64,000 bases of DNA from JAAYJM01 sp964498585 (GTDB taxonomy: Bacteria > Bacteroidota > Ignavibacteria > Kapaibacteriales > UBA2268): the NCBI GenBank assembly GCA_964498585.1, contig CAZCHH010000004.1:1-64000 (forward strand), in the 5' to 3' direction. Under the pieces are notes generated by a model. That model did no database searches. It was not told the DNA's origin and saw only the letters and a program-made list of their open reading frames with translations. A program made the position numbers and the translations under genes. This document shows, piece by piece, positions 33,601 through 43,098 of the stretch; the first letter of the stretch is position 1, and each line of letters begins with the position of its first letter.

Positions 33601-34553
33601 GTATATGTAAGTTCATTTGTATGAATTAAAACAACAGCAGAACCAAGCAAATCCCCAGTTTGATAAATCTTTCCGTCTTCCGGAGTAAGTGCAGTAGCAA
33701 TGTCTTCAGTTGGGCAACGCGTAATCAAATATCCCTGAATATTATCGTTTGGATTGTTATCAATAGCAGAATTCCAGTTTAACATAACGGAATGGGCGGC
33801 AACTGCAACTGATAGTGTTGGGCTATTCCAAACTGGTTGCCTTAGCTCTCTCCAAAATATTTGGTTTTCGTCTGTTGAAGTTGAGCTGTTGTTTGGTTTT
33901 CCTTTGGTAATGAACTGGTCTGAATATGAAGTTTGCTCATTGCTTACCCCGATTGAATATGCACTTAAATTTACAGCTGGAACAACGCAAAGAGAAGTGT
34001 TTCCACTGATTGCACCCTGACGAGCGATTTTGCTATTTGGTAAATTGAGCCACTCCCCCATTTCATTTGGAAAATGAGCTAAACAATGGACGTGCTCGCC
34101 ATCGGCATTTATTATTTGTATTATTTCACCGTCCTGACTAATGCTCAAAGCGACTATAATCCAGTTATTAATAGTGCAGCCCTCACAAAAAACGACCTTT
34201 TCAAAATAAGTAGTGTTTTCCGCACCGATTTCAATATAACCATCAGAGCCGTCATCGTCAATTATATCACTACCGCGGTGATTAAGAACAATAATTGTTC
34301 CAGCGCGCAAATTCTGCCAAATTTGTTCATTTTTGAATTTGACACCGCCCTGCCAGGAAGTTAGTGAAGAACTCCATGAGTTGTCACGAAGGGCGTAGTT
34401 AGTAATATTCAAATTGTCTGCAATGACAAGCAATTCAGTCCACTCGCCATTTGGGGAAGTCGTCTTATTGAAATACTCACTTACGACAATTTCCTGACTT
34501 AGCAAGGAAAAAAAATTGAAAAGAATAAAAGCAAGGATTATTGATTTATTCAT
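30684..34553 (-). CDS. Giant secreted protein: lamin-tail, Ig-like, choice-of-anchor repeats, T9SS domain
   Basis: 1289 residues. The signal peptide (NKSIILAFILFNFFSLLSQ) is followed by a lamin-tail-like domain (SEYFNKTTSPNGEWTELLVI), fibronectin/Ig-like regions, two PKD/Ig segments with cysteines (CEGDSCIVSVSN, CEGETIELTASGG) and a series of ~100-residue ASH/choice-of-anchor-like domains (FELLEPVIPTEI, LDFGFITSKDSSVL). The last ~75 residues (LKIFNQLGQEAEILL...APGKYYFRLNP, ending KRISILIVK) are a type IX secretion C-terminal domain. It should be exported by T9SS and kept on or released from the cell surface. It reads complete. Possibly an adhesin or surface scaffold. Confidence 0.8.
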   Translation of the reverse strand: MNKSIILAFILFNFFSLLSQEIVVSEYFNKTTSPNGEWTELLVIADNLNITNYALRDNSWSSSLTSWQGGVKFKNEQIWQNLRAGTIIVLNHRGSDIIDDDGSDGYIEIGAENTTYFEKVVFCEGCTINNWIIVALSISQDGEIIQIINADGEHVHCLAHFPNEMGEWLNLPNSKIARQGAISGNTSLCVVPAVNLSAYSIGVSNEQTSYSDQFITKGKPNNSSTSTDENQIFWRELRQPVWNSPTLSVAVAAHSVMLNWNSAIDNNPNDNIQGYLITRCPTEDIATALTPEDGKIYQTGDLLGSAVVLIHTNELTYTDYFSINCGESFTYRIFTYRYSADNLGEDALPTYARGRAYNEPNFAENIGIKRIPATPTILVEDNKTRFCEGDSCIVSVSNQPDIQKYELYFNGNLIDSSYENKFVIKDSGYYSINVINSFNCGTFSNEILIEVIKYPIAEIQVNSNLIIENKTYKICEGETIELTASGGNSYEWFRNNISINTNQPNVLISDVGEYFCIVSNENLCSDTTFSVDIKYKKENFSLNPKNIKFELANEEIVQKKSFSIKNEATDTLFLPILKAPSLPFKLNSDLLLEILPFKNIDLEISFETEFSGYYNDFIVFQSECGKRDTLFLNGVKNGEGLIASSNKLDFDLLLICDTSGVIKEFTIINPSFENATISKFKITQPFELLEPVIPTEIKSNDSINFKVKLTPQSEGVLKEKIVLYYSVGIIEDSIAIDLIGQVAEPKFSIFPDSLVIPTILEGVDSFDTTFIIKNTSNVVIQVDLETTNPELLYTDLPIILDPDEQKEINLRITPGELGEFEFTSVFKETLCKNVNQLIISGKKEKAEFYFSVVPLNFGTYVRCNENVSVRKNVVLYKISTSSNLKISKYEISDGFSYLSQIGEKLNDSTTLEIEFNPNTDKEYIGYLTLYFEPTNQTIELVLKGEQNSISLDYEKVLDFGFITSKDSSVLEYSLINTSKFPLEINDYSISNSAFTLTNDTIFPFTLGVDSLIVLNFEYRNDKDSKDTAEFKLNIESPCNTYITSTFFGRCVHIKPFVFEVKLPDTSSIPNLDFGIPISIISKDTSRRLSDAYINGFSCEIEYDPTLLYPIEAAFSENNFINGVIDEFYETSPGILKIKAEISESKLILDGEIIVVKFKTLVGNKYNCDLILRNSELTSNLNINTENKDGTYELINDYLSTSGDSIKLEILGEQPITSEVQILCNIVTEEKSTLKIFNQLGQEAEILLNQNIAPGKYYFRLNPNAFVTGIYFVVLNNGNLIKRISILIVK

Positions 34554-34964
34554 ATTTAGCTCCAGAAAAATGAGCTATAGTGCTTGACTTCATAAATAAT
34601 ATATAATAATCTTGTCATTCTGAATCCCACGAAAAAGGAAGACATTTATTTAAATGGAGATGTCATAATTCTAAGGTGTCATTCTGAGCGCAGCGAAGAA
34701 TCCAGAGAAATTTCATTAAACCACTATTCTCTGGATTCTTCACTTCGTTCAGAATGACAGACAAATGTAAAGATGTCATTGGTAACGAAAAGATGAATCT
34801 CACAAGTCGTAGTTACCACATAACTTAAGATTCCTCGCTGCGCTCGGAATGACAATATTATTATTATTTTTTTGGTCAAGCTATAGTTTATTATTTTTTT
34901 ATTATTCTACCAATTAACAACATTAAACACACTACTAAAATGTGAAATAAGAAAGTGAACAAAC
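34554..34964. other. Intergenic region filled by dispersed elements
   Basis: 410 bp upstream of the giant gene, mostly two units of the GTCATTCTGA element. No gene is visible; any promoter for the giant gene would lie within the first ~50 bp. Confidence 0.6.
34612..34860. repeat. GTCATTCTGA-family elements, two units
   Basis: Unit one has a near-perfect inverted repeat: GTGTCATTCTGAGCGCAGCG AAGAATCCAGAGAA (34675-34708) against TTCTCTGGATTCTTCACTTC GTTCAGAATGACA (34733-34765). Unit two ends GATTCCTCGCTGCGCTCGGA ATGACA. A GGAAGACATTTATTTAAATG GAGATGTCAT segment precedes unit one and also occurs in the copies at 905 and 40085. Confidence 0.75.
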
Positions 34965-37001
34965 CTACCTAACAACCACAAAACTCTTTGTAACTCTATT
35001 TCCTTGATTTTCCAAGGTCAAATAATACAAACCATTAGGCAACTCTTCAGTTGAAATGCTTATATTATTTTTCCCAAGTAAGTCGCTGTTTACAATTCTT
35101 TTAACTTCCATACCCAATGAATTGAAAATTGTCATTGAATTGTAATTTGTTTCATTTGGAAAGTTTATGGTTATTTGACTTGAAGCTGGATTTGGGAAAA
35201 TTGTAATTTCATCGTTAGGAGGAATGATTTCTGGGACATCAGTAATACCAAAATCGGAAAGTTTGGCTCGATAAACGCCACCATAATAAGAACCAGCATA
35301 TATATAATCATTTAAAATTGTTAAGCATCTTACTTCTGTACAAGTTATACCAGAATTATTTAGAACCCAATCTTCACCATAATTCTTTGTAAATAATACT
35401 CCTCCAAAAAATGAATAAAAAATATTAGAATTGTATAAGAGTAACGAAAAAAACGAAGTATTAGAATAACCTGTATTAATAAAGTTCCAAACTTCACCTT
35501 GGTCGGTACTTAAGAACAAGCCACGAGATGTTATAGCAAATATATCTGAATTATTGGTGTATAAAGAAGAAATATTTTTATTAGGCACGTCAATACTTAA
35601 TTCTTCCCAAGTTTTGCATTGGTCGGTACTCTTATATAATCCATTATATTTAGTACCTGCAAAAATATTTGAATTACAGGTTGTAAGACAAGTAATTCGT
35701 TCTAATCCAGTAACAATTTCTTCCCAACTCTCACCAAAATTAGTGGATAAAAACAAACCAGATTCACAAATAGCATAAATACTGTTTTCAATAAATTCTA
35801 TTTTAAAAACATTTAAATCGGGTAAATTATTATTTATAGGATTCCAATTTTCGCCATCAGCAGAAGAGAAGAAAATACCTGCACCATAAGTACTGATATA
35901 TATATCAGAACCATATTTAGCTATTGACGATACATTATTGTTTGTGAAAGATAAATTATAATTTGCACTTTTCCAGTTTTCACCATAATTTGTTGAAATA
36001 AAAATTCCTTTTTTAGCAGTTGCATAAATGATTGTTCTATTAACTATCAAATCGTCTATATCTGTAATGCTTAAACCAGAGTTAAACAAAGTCCAGCTTG
36101 AACCGTTGTTATTTGACTTATAAATTCCGTTGTCTGTTCCCACGAAGATATCAGATTCTCTTATTTTAATATCATATACGGATAGATTTGTTAAATTAGT
36201 GTCAGCATTTTCCCAAGTTATTCCGTAGTCGCTTGATTTAAACAAGCCATCAGTTAAGCTAGACACAAAAATATTAGTTCCTTTAACTTCAATGCTTTCA
36301 ATTGAATTAAAATAAAAATCAAAAGAAGTCCAGTTATTCCCAAAATCTGTTGATTTATTCAATTGATGGAACGTGCCTATATATACAACTGAATCACAAA
36401 TTTTTATTTTATCAACCCTCAAAATTGCTAAACCATTATTGATTGCTTTCCAGGTTTCTCCATTGTTTGTTGATAAAAATACTCCATCGAACCAAGTCCC
36501 AGCAAATATTTTATCACCGGAAGCTGCAATAGTAAGAACATTTCTATCAGTCAAACCATTATTCATTGCTCTCCATGTCATTCCATTGTTTGTTGAAAGA
36601 AAAATACCTTGCCCAAAAGTACCGATGAAAATATTTGAACCATTAACGACCATACATTCAATGACTATATTTGAAAAATCATAGTTATTTGGAATCCAGC
36701 TATCTCCATTATCAGTTGATTGAAATATTCCACAATCATAAGTTGCAGCAAAAATTGTAGAACCGCATATTGCTAATGCTCTTATATTATAATTAGTTAA
36801 TCCATAATTTACAGATATCCAACTATTCCCATTATCAGTGGAACGAAATACACCGTTTTTTTCTGTTCCGGCAAAGATATTTGAACCATCAATAGCAATT
36901 ACATTAGTTTGAAAAGAATGCATCGGCTGTCTCCAAATATCATCTGAAAATAAAACATTGCTCATTAAAACGAAAAGCAAAAGTACAGTTAATTTTTTCA
37001 T
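34965..37001 (-). CDS. Secreted BNR/sortilin-like beta-propeller with T9SS domain
   Basis: 678 residues. A signal peptide (KKLTVLLLFVLMSNVLFS) precedes about 13 repeats of ~43 residues of the type STNNGETWKAINNGL...V..I...GSNIFAGT, each with the Asp-box-like S(T)D/NxGxxW motif of BNR/Vps10 propellers. The last ~75 residues (IFPNPASSQITINFPNETN, NSLGMEVKRI, LPNGLYYLTLENQG, ending KSFVVVR) are a type IX secretion sorting domain. The protein is probably displayed or released outside the cell. Ligand unknown; no catalytic residues of sialidases are evident. Confidence 0.85.
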   Translation of the reverse strand: MKKLTVLLLFVLMSNVLFSDDIWRQPMHSFQTNVIAIDGSNIFAGTEKNGVFRSTDNGNSWISVNYGLTNYNIRALAICGSTIFAATYDCGIFQSTDNGDSWIPNNYDFSNIVIECMVVNGSNIFIGTFGQGIFLSTNNGMTWRAMNNGLTDRNVLTIAASGDKIFAGTWFDGVFLSTNNGETWKAINNGLAILRVDKIKICDSVVYIGTFHQLNKSTDFGNNWTSFDFYFNSIESIEVKGTNIFVSSLTDGLFKSSDYGITWENADTNLTNLSVYDIKIRESDIFVGTDNGIYKSNNNGSSWTLFNSGLSITDIDDLIVNRTIIYATAKKGIFISTNYGENWKSANYNLSFTNNNVSSIAKYGSDIYISTYGAGIFFSSADGENWNPINNNLPDLNVFKIEFIENSIYAICESGLFLSTNFGESWEEIVTGLERITCLTTCNSNIFAGTKYNGLYKSTDQCKTWEELSIDVPNKNISSLYTNNSDIFAITSRGLFLSTDQGEVWNFINTGYSNTSFFSLLLYNSNIFYSFFGGVLFTKNYGEDWVLNNSGITCTEVRCLTILNDYIYAGSYYGGVYRAKLSDFGITDVPEIIPPNDEITIFPNPASSQITINFPNETNYNSMTIFNSLGMEVKRIVNSDLLGKNNISISTEELPNGLYYLTLENQGNRVTKSFVVVR

Positions 37002-37076
37002 AGTAAGTCCCTTTTTTAAAATTTATAAAACGAAATTTTCTCTAATCAAAAAGACAGAATTGAATATTACTGTATT

Positions 37077-37104
37077 GTAGATAACAGACATGCCTGTTAT
37101 CTAC
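37077..37104. repeat. Hairpin GTAGATAACAG/CTGTTATCTAC
   Basis: A perfect 11-bp stem with loop ACATGC. It shares the CAG-(loop with CAT)-CTG tip with the hairpin at 40302-40331. Confidence 0.65.
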
Positions 37105-37158
37105 GGATTACATCTTTGTTCCAGTTTAAATTCTAATGTCAGATTCCTTCGTTGTCAA

Positions 37159-37188
37159 GTCATATTATCAACAAGTTGATGACATGAC
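37159..37188. repeat. Hairpin of the GTCAT...ATGAC family
   Basis: GTCATATTATCAAC / GTTGATGACATGAC, an imperfect 14-bp stem with an AA loop. It is the first of two neighbouring family members. Confidence 0.55.
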
Positions 37189-37204
37189 TTTTAGTCTTTC
37201 TTTT

Positions 37205-37234
37205 GTCATACTATCAGCTTGCTGATAGTATGAC
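37205..37234. repeat. Hairpin GTCATACTATCAGC/GCTGATAGTATGAC
   Basis: A perfect 14-bp stem with a TT loop, between the propeller gene and trxB. Same ends (GTCAT/ATGAC) as the hairpins at 5156, 49588 and 61229. Confidence 0.7.
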
Positions 37235-37289
37235 TGGAAAGAAAACAGTCCTGCACCTTTTTAAGTTAGAACCCATTAACAATTAATAA

Positions 37290-38234
37290 TTAACAATTTT
37301 CTCCGAGCCAGCGTTCAGCATCAATAGCAGCGGAGCAACCGCTTCCGGCAGCCGTTACAGCTTGACGGTAAGTATGGTCTTGGACGTCTCCGCAGGCAAA
37401 GATACCGGGAATTTTTGTATAAGTTGATTTTCCTTTTGTGATAATATAACCATTTTCATCAGTATCAATGAAATCCTTAAATGGCTGTGTGTTCGGAGTA
37501 TGTCCAATAGCAAAGAAAACACCATCTGCCTGATGCTCGGTAATTTCACCGGTTTTTACATTTTTTACTTTTATTGAAGTTAATTTTTTAATAGGTCCTT
37601 TGTTTTCGCCAACAAATTCTTCAATAACAGAATCTAATAGAAATGAAATTTTGGGATTTTTCTTAGCACGGTCAACCATAATTTTTGAAGCGCGGAATTC
37701 GTCCCGGCGATGAACAACAGTAACGGATTTACCGAAATGAGTAAGATAGTTTGCTTCCTCCATAGCGGTATCGCCGCCACCAATCACGAAAATATCAGCA
37801 TTTTTATAAAAGAAACCATCGCAGGTGGCACAGGCAGAAATACCAAATCCCCAAAAAACCTCGAAACCTTTTGCGTATAGCTTGCGTGCAGTAGCGCCTG
37901 TAGCGATAATCACAGCATCAGCAGTGTATTCCTGATTTGCATCTGAATAAAGAGTAAAAGGACGCTTTGAAAAGTCAACTTTTGTAATTGATTCGAAAAT
38001 TGATTTAGCTCCGAATTTATGTGCCTGCTTTCGAAAAATTTCCATCATTTCAGGACCTTGCACTCCATCTGGGAAACCGGGATAATTTTCAACTTCAGTT
38101 GTAATAGTAAGCTGTCCGCCGGGCTGCATTCCTTCGAATATTGTAGTGTCAATATTTGCTCTTCCGGCATAAATAGCTGCTGTAAATCCAGCAGGTCCCG
38201 AGCCGATTATTATTAGTCTTTGATTTTTGCTCAT
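37290..38234 (-). CDS. trxB: Thioredoxin reductase
   Basis: 314 residues, low-molecular-weight flavoprotein. The FAD motif GSGPAGFTAAIYAGR lies at 11-25, the redox pair at C135 and C138 in SACATCDGFF, the NADPH motif FVIGGGDTAMEEANYL follows, and the second FAD block is GIFACGDVQD near the C-terminus. It passes electrons from NADPH to thioredoxin in the cytoplasm. Complete and of usual length. Single gene, divergent from proS, with a run of hairpins after its stop. Confidence 0.96.
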   Translation of the reverse strand: MSKNQRLIIIGSGPAGFTAAIYAGRANIDTTIFEGMQPGGQLTITTEVENYPGFPDGVQGPEMMEIFRKQAHKFGAKSIFESITKVDFSKRPFTLYSDANQEYTADAVIIATGATARKLYAKGFEVFWGFGISACATCDGFFYKNADIFVIGGGDTAMEEANYLTHFGKSVTVVHRRDEFRASKIMVDRAKKNPKISFLLDSVIEEFVGENKGPIKKLTSIKVKNVKTGEITEHQADGVFFAIGHTPNTQPFKDFIDTDENGYIITKGKSTYTKIPGIFACGDVQDHTYRQAVTAAGSGCSAAIDAERWLGENC

Positions 38235-38342
38235 AATTTTTTAAATTGTATGTTTTTTAAAATATAATTTTACAAAATAAGAAAAATTTTTGAAATTTTA
38301 TATCTAATATAAAAAAAAAGAAATTTATTGAAAACCATTTTT

Positions 38343-38350
38343 TAATTTTG
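38343..38350 (+). promoter_or_regulatory. -7 box of proS
   Basis: TAATTTTG, 32 bp before the ATG of proS, the same octamer and spacing as for leuS. Confidence 0.5.
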
Positions 38351-38382
38351 TTTTTTTAAAAGCAACAAGAAATAAGGAAAAT

Positions 38383-40071
38383 ATGAGGATATCTAAAAAT
38401 TTCATACCGACACTAAAGGAAGTGCCAACGGAAGCAGTGATGCCATCACATCAATTGATGCTTCGTGCCGGCTTGGTCCGTCAGGTTGCTGCCGGTGTAT
38501 TTTCTTTTCTTCCATTCGGTTATCGGATTTTAAAGAAAGTAATAAATATTTTACGCGAGGAAATGGACGCAATAGGCGGTCAGGAATTTTTTATGCCAGC
38601 TTTAAATCCAATAGAAATCTGGGAGCAAACAGGTAGAGTGGAAGCAATGGGCGATGTAATGTTTCATATAAAAAACCGCGATGGTTTGGTGCTTGCCCCT
38701 ACTCACGAAGAAATTATTACTTTTCATGCAAGACAGCATATACAATCTTATAGAGTATTACCTCAGATTTGGTATCAAATCCAAACAAAATTCCGCAATG
38801 AGCCACGTCCAAAATCCGGAGTTATGCGTGGGCGCCAGTTCTTTATGAAAGATGCCTATTCTTTAGATGCCACTTGGGAGGGATTAGACCTTTCCTATCA
38901 AAAGCATTATGAAGCATACAGGAAAATTTTCGATAGATGTGGAATTAAATACTTCATAGTAGGTGCGTCCAGCGGCGCTATGGGTGGCAAGCAATCACAG
39001 GAATTTATGGTCGAATCCGAATTCGGTGAAGATACCTGCGCCGTTTGCGAAAAATGCGGATACGCTGCTAATCTTGAAGTAGCTTCTTCAAACGTTGCTA
39101 GCTGCGGAAGAATTGAAAATAATTTACAAATTGAAGAATTTCCTACCCCAAACGCAAAATCTATTAATGATTTGATTGAGCAATTCGGACTTTCTGAAGA
39201 CAGGTTGGCAAAATCAGTTGTTTATATAGCTGATTCAAAGCCAGTGCTTGTTTTAATGCGTGGAAATGATGAGCTAAATGAAACCAAACTTCAGCAAGTC
39301 CTCGGAGCAACTGCTATTAGACCTGCAGAACCAGACGAATTAGTCCAATATACTGGAGCTAATGCCGGTTCAATCGGTCCCGTGAATTTAAAGGAGAATA
39401 TAAAAATAATTGCAGACAATCGCTTGCTCGGAGCCAATAATATGGTTAGCGGAGCTAACAAAGACGGTTTCCACAATAAAAACATTGATTTAGAACGTGA
39501 TGCCAAAATTGAAGGATACTTTGATTTAAGAGTTGTCCAATCAGGTGAAAACTGTCCAAATTGCAATGCACAATTGAAAGTAGTAAATGCTATTGAACTG
39601 GGGCATATTTTCAAATTAGGAACAAGATATTCACAGGCACTCGGAGCTACTTTCCTTGATGAAAAAGGTGAGGAACATCCAATTATTATGGGCAGCTATG
39701 GTATTGGCGTTGAACGTATTCTTGCCTGCTTCATTGAACAGCATCACGATGACAAAGGAATTATCTGGAAAAAGCCACTTAATCCTTATGATGTTCACTT
39801 AATTGGACTCAATACAAATAAATTTGAAGAAGTTAAAAATACTTGCGAATCTTTATATGAAGAATTATTGAGTAATAAAATTGATGTTCTTTACGATGAC
39901 CGGGACGAATCGCCCGGCGTAAAATTCAACGATGCTGATTTACTTGGAATGCCTTACCAAATTATTGTTAGCAAGAAAAACATTGAAGCCGGCTGCGTTG
40001 AAATGAAAATCCGTGAAACTGGCGAAAGAAAACAGGTAAAGATTAGCGAATTTGTTAATGAATTGAAATAA
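38383..40071 (+). CDS. proS: Prolyl-tRNA synthetase (bacterial type)
   Basis: 562 residues, class II synthetase. The N-terminal catalytic motifs are visible (GFHKN-like blocks aside, PTHEEIITFHARQHI and RNEPRPKSGVMRGRQFFMKD). An inserted editing domain of the YbaK type covers about residues 230-380 (LAKSVVYIADSKPVLVLMRG), which hydrolyses mischarged Ala-tRNA-Pro. Motif 3 is GSYGIGVERILACFIEQ, and a C-terminal anticodon-binding domain ends the protein. Length and layout match the E. coli-type enzyme. Core gene with higher GC than the accessory genes. Confidence 0.96.
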   Translation: MRISKNFIPTLKEVPTEAVMPSHQLMLRAGLVRQVAAGVFSFLPFGYRILKKVINILREEMDAIGGQEFFMPALNPIEIWEQTGRVEAMGDVMFHIKNRDGLVLAPTHEEIITFHARQHIQSYRVLPQIWYQIQTKFRNEPRPKSGVMRGRQFFMKDAYSLDATWEGLDLSYQKHYEAYRKIFDRCGIKYFIVGASSGAMGGKQSQEFMVESEFGEDTCAVCEKCGYAANLEVASSNVASCGRIENNLQIEEFPTPNAKSINDLIEQFGLSEDRLAKSVVYIADSKPVLVLMRGNDELNETKLQQVLGATAIRPAEPDELVQYTGANAGSIGPVNLKENIKIIADNRLLGANNMVSGANKDGFHNKNIDLERDAKIEGYFDLRVVQSGENCPNCNAQLKVVNAIELGHIFKLGTRYSQALGATFLDEKGEEHPIIMGSYGIGVERILACFIEQHHDDKGIIWKKPLNPYDVHLIGLNTNKFEEVKNTCESLYEELLSNKIDVLYDDRDESPGVKFNDADLLGMPYQIIVSKKNIEAGCVEMKIRETGERKQVKISEFVNELK

Positions 40072-40084
40072 ACGGAATTATCGG

Positions 40085-40262
40085 TCATTGGCAACGAAGT
40101 GAAGAATCCAGAGAGTAGTGGCTAAAAAAAATTTTCTGGATTCTTCACTTCGTTCAGAATGACTGTGCTAAGTGATGTCATCTCCATTTAAATAAAGGTC
40201 TTCCTTTATAAGGGGGTTCAGAATGACACGATAAACTTATTCTATGGGGGTTCGGAATGACA
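40085..40262. repeat. GTCATTCTGA-family dispersed element
   Basis: AACGAAGTGAAGAATCCAGA and TCTGGATTCTTCACTTCGTT form an inverted pair, followed by GATGTCATCTCCATTTAAAT AAAGGTCTTCC (inverted relative to the copies at 905 and 34640) and two further GTTC(A/G)GAATGACA ends. A composite of at least two units. Confidence 0.7.
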
Positions 40263-40301
40263 ATTTAATTTTGCACTATTGTTGTCGTTTTGGCATTAAA
40301 C

Positions 40302-40331
40302 TTAGGGAAACAGGCATTCCTGTTTCCCTAA
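40302..40331. repeat. Hairpin TTAGGGAAACAG/CTGTTTCCCTAA
   Basis: A perfect 12-bp stem with loop GCATTC, 40 bp after the end of the Ig-array gene. It may terminate that transcript. Confidence 0.65.
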
Positions 40332-40370
40332 ATAAACAAAAAATAATTGCTGATAACCGATAGCTGACAG

Positions 40371-43039
40371 CTAATTTCCCGGATACGTCAAAACCGTCGT
40401 AGCATTCATATAGAACCAATATCCTTTGCCGGGCTGCATATTGCCAATTGTATTGAGAAAATATCCCGGATAATATAAATTTCCCTGATTATCTTTTACT
40501 AATACTATTGAATTGCTTATGCTTCCAAGAGCTGTTTCGATTGACATCTGGCTGTTTCTCAGATATGCTATCAAATTCCAGCCAGCTACAAGATTAATCT
40601 GAGTTTCATTCGGAACGATTGCAGTTCCGGATATTTCAAGTGTGGCTGGCGATGTAACATAAACCATATAACCCTGAACAATGTTCCAATCACCAATTTG
40701 ATTTATACCTTGATTTGGATTATAAATTTGTCCGCTTCCATTTTTTACAATTACCAAATTATCCATTCCAAAAAAAATTTCTTCTATATTTGAATTTTCC
40801 GAATTAATGTAACTTGAAATTATGTTCCAACCTGCATTTATTGAAATTTCCTGATTTGCAAGCGGGATTATAATCACTTCAGCACTGCCAAGCATTTCAG
40901 CACTGCAATTTCCTTCTGCTAATGTGGCAGTAACAGTATATACACCTTCTATTGTCTGATTACCGAAATTCAAAGGATTGCCTGTTCCATTTAATATTAG
41001 CTCAGTTGTTTCATTGTTGACAAATAATTCATAATTAATACCTATTTCCGAACCATCTAAACCAACTTCAACTCCCTCTCCACCTTCATAATAAGAACCA
41101 CCACCAGTTACATTGTAAGCCGTAGGTTGTGGAAGAACTGTTATTGTTGCAGTTCCGGTTCCGGCGTTTGAACAATTTACATCGCTTACTTCTGTTATGC
41201 TATATTCTGTTGTTTGTGCCGGGCTTACTTCTCTAATATAAGGAGAAGTTTCAATATTATTTGCTGTGAAGCCATCACTAAATTCTAGTGAAAAAGGAGC
41301 CGTGCCGGTTAAAGCAACGGAAAGTTCAGCATTTTCGCCTGCACAAATGGAAGNNNNNNNNNNNNNNNNNNNNNNNNNNNNNNNNNNNNNNNNNNNNNNN
41401 NNNNNNNNNNNNNNNNNNNNNNNNNNNNNNNNNNNNNNNNNNNNNNNNNNNNNGCCGTGCCGGTTAAAGCAACGGAAAGTTCAGCATTTTCGCCTGCACA
41501 AATGGAAGTAGTGCCAGTTATTGTTGCGGTAGGAAGTGGATTAATTGTAATTGTTGCAGTGCCAGAGCCAGTGTTTGAACAATTTAAATCGCTTACTTCT
41601 GTTATGCTATATTCTGTTGTTTGCTGAGGACTTACTTCTCTAACGTAAGGAGAGGTTTCAATATTATTTGCTGTGAAGCCATCGCTAAATTCAAGTGAAA
41701 AAGGTGCTGTGCCGGTTAAAGCAACGGAAAGTTCAGCATTTTCGCCTGCACAAATGGAAGTAGTGCCAGTTATTGTTGCGGTAGGAAGTGGACGTACTGT
41801 AACTCTGGCAAAACCTGTTCCATCATTATTACATAAATTAGAATCACTTACGTTTGTTACTTCATATTTATAGGTTGAGATTGGACTTACTGTTCTAATA
41901 TAAGGCGATTCTAGAATATTTTCTTTAATAAAACCATCAATAAAAGTAACAGACCAGGGAGCTGTTCCAGTAAGTGCAACACTCAAATCGGTTGAATCTC
42001 CGAAGCAAATAGTAGCAGCTCCGGAAATAGTAGCCGTTGGAAGTAGATTAACTGTAATTTTTGCATTGCCAGAGCCAGTGTTTGAACAATTTACATCGCT
42101 TACTTCGGTTATGCTATATTGCGTTGTTGCAGCCGGGCTAACCTGTCTTACATAAGGAGAAGTTTCAATATTATTTGCTGTGAAGCCATCGCTAAATTCG
42201 AGCGAAAAAGGTGACGTGCCGGTTAAAGCAACGGATAGTTCAGTCGTATCTCCAATACATAAAGAAGTGGTTCCGGTTATTGTTGCAGTTGGTAAAGGCC
42301 GAATAGTTATTGTTGCAGTACCTGTTCCGGTGTCTGAACAATTTACATCGCCTACTTCGGTTATGCTATATTGCGTTGTTGCAGCCGGGCTAACCTGTCT
42401 TACATAAGGAGAAGTTTCAATATTATTTGCTGTGAAGCCATCGCTAAATTCAAGTGAAAAAGGTGCTGTGCCGGTTAAAGCAACGGACAGTTCAGCACTT
42501 TCGCCAGCACAAATGGAAGTAGTGCCAGTTATTGTTGCTGTTGGAAGTGGAAGAATGGTAATAATTGCATTTCCGTTCATCATCAATTCGCAATTATTAA
42601 CGATGTCGGAAGCCAAAACGGTATAAGTCCCAGCTTCAGTTTGCTCGCCAAAGCTAAAAGGATTTCCATTCCCAACAATTGGATTTCCAACATCGCTGCC
42701 ATCTCTTTTTAACTGATAAAGAATACCTGTTTGGGAGCTATCTAATCCGACCTGGACGCCTTCGCCACCTAAACAATAGCCACCACCACCGGTAACGTTG
42801 AAAATTACGATATTGCACTCTTGCTGCTCTTGGGGAAACCAAAAGCCACTATTGATTTTATAGTTTGCATTTTCGATTTTTCCAATAGTAAACTCCCCAA
42901 CAGTATTCTTAAAAGAGTACTGGTCGTTTGAAATAGTTTGAGCAGAGCTTCCCATAACATATTGTCTTACTGAATACGTTTGAGAAAAAACCTGTAAATA
43001 TGCTAATAACATAATTAGTAAAATTAATTTTATTTTCAT
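40371..43039 (-). CDS. Secreted Ig-like repeat array with GWN C-terminal domain (spans gap)
   Basis: A single gene broken only by the N gap: the frame on the low-coordinate side continues the Ig repeats (TSICAGENAELSVALTGTAP) without a stop into the C-terminal module, so the gap hides an unknown number of repeats. The signal peptide is MKIKLILLIMLLAYLQVFS. A ~130-residue head follows, then near-identical ~85-residue Ig-like repeats (PTATITGTTSICAGE, FSLEFSDGFTANNIETSPYV, TTQYSITEV, then TATITI). The last ~160 residues form the two-part GWN module (ISINAGWNIISSY, LVAGWNLIAYLRNS, GNMQPGKGYWFYM). Probably an adhesin or surface filament protein. Confidence 0.8.
41354..41453. other. Assembly gap (100 N)
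   Basis: Exactly 100 N. The sequence on both sides is the same Ig repeat (GTGCCGGTTAAAGCAACGGA), so the assembler probably collapsed or bridged repeats. Confidence 0.99.
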
Positions 43040-43098
43040 AAAATCCTCAGATTTATTTATTTTAAATTTTCAATTATTTTTAAAATTCTTAATTCAAA

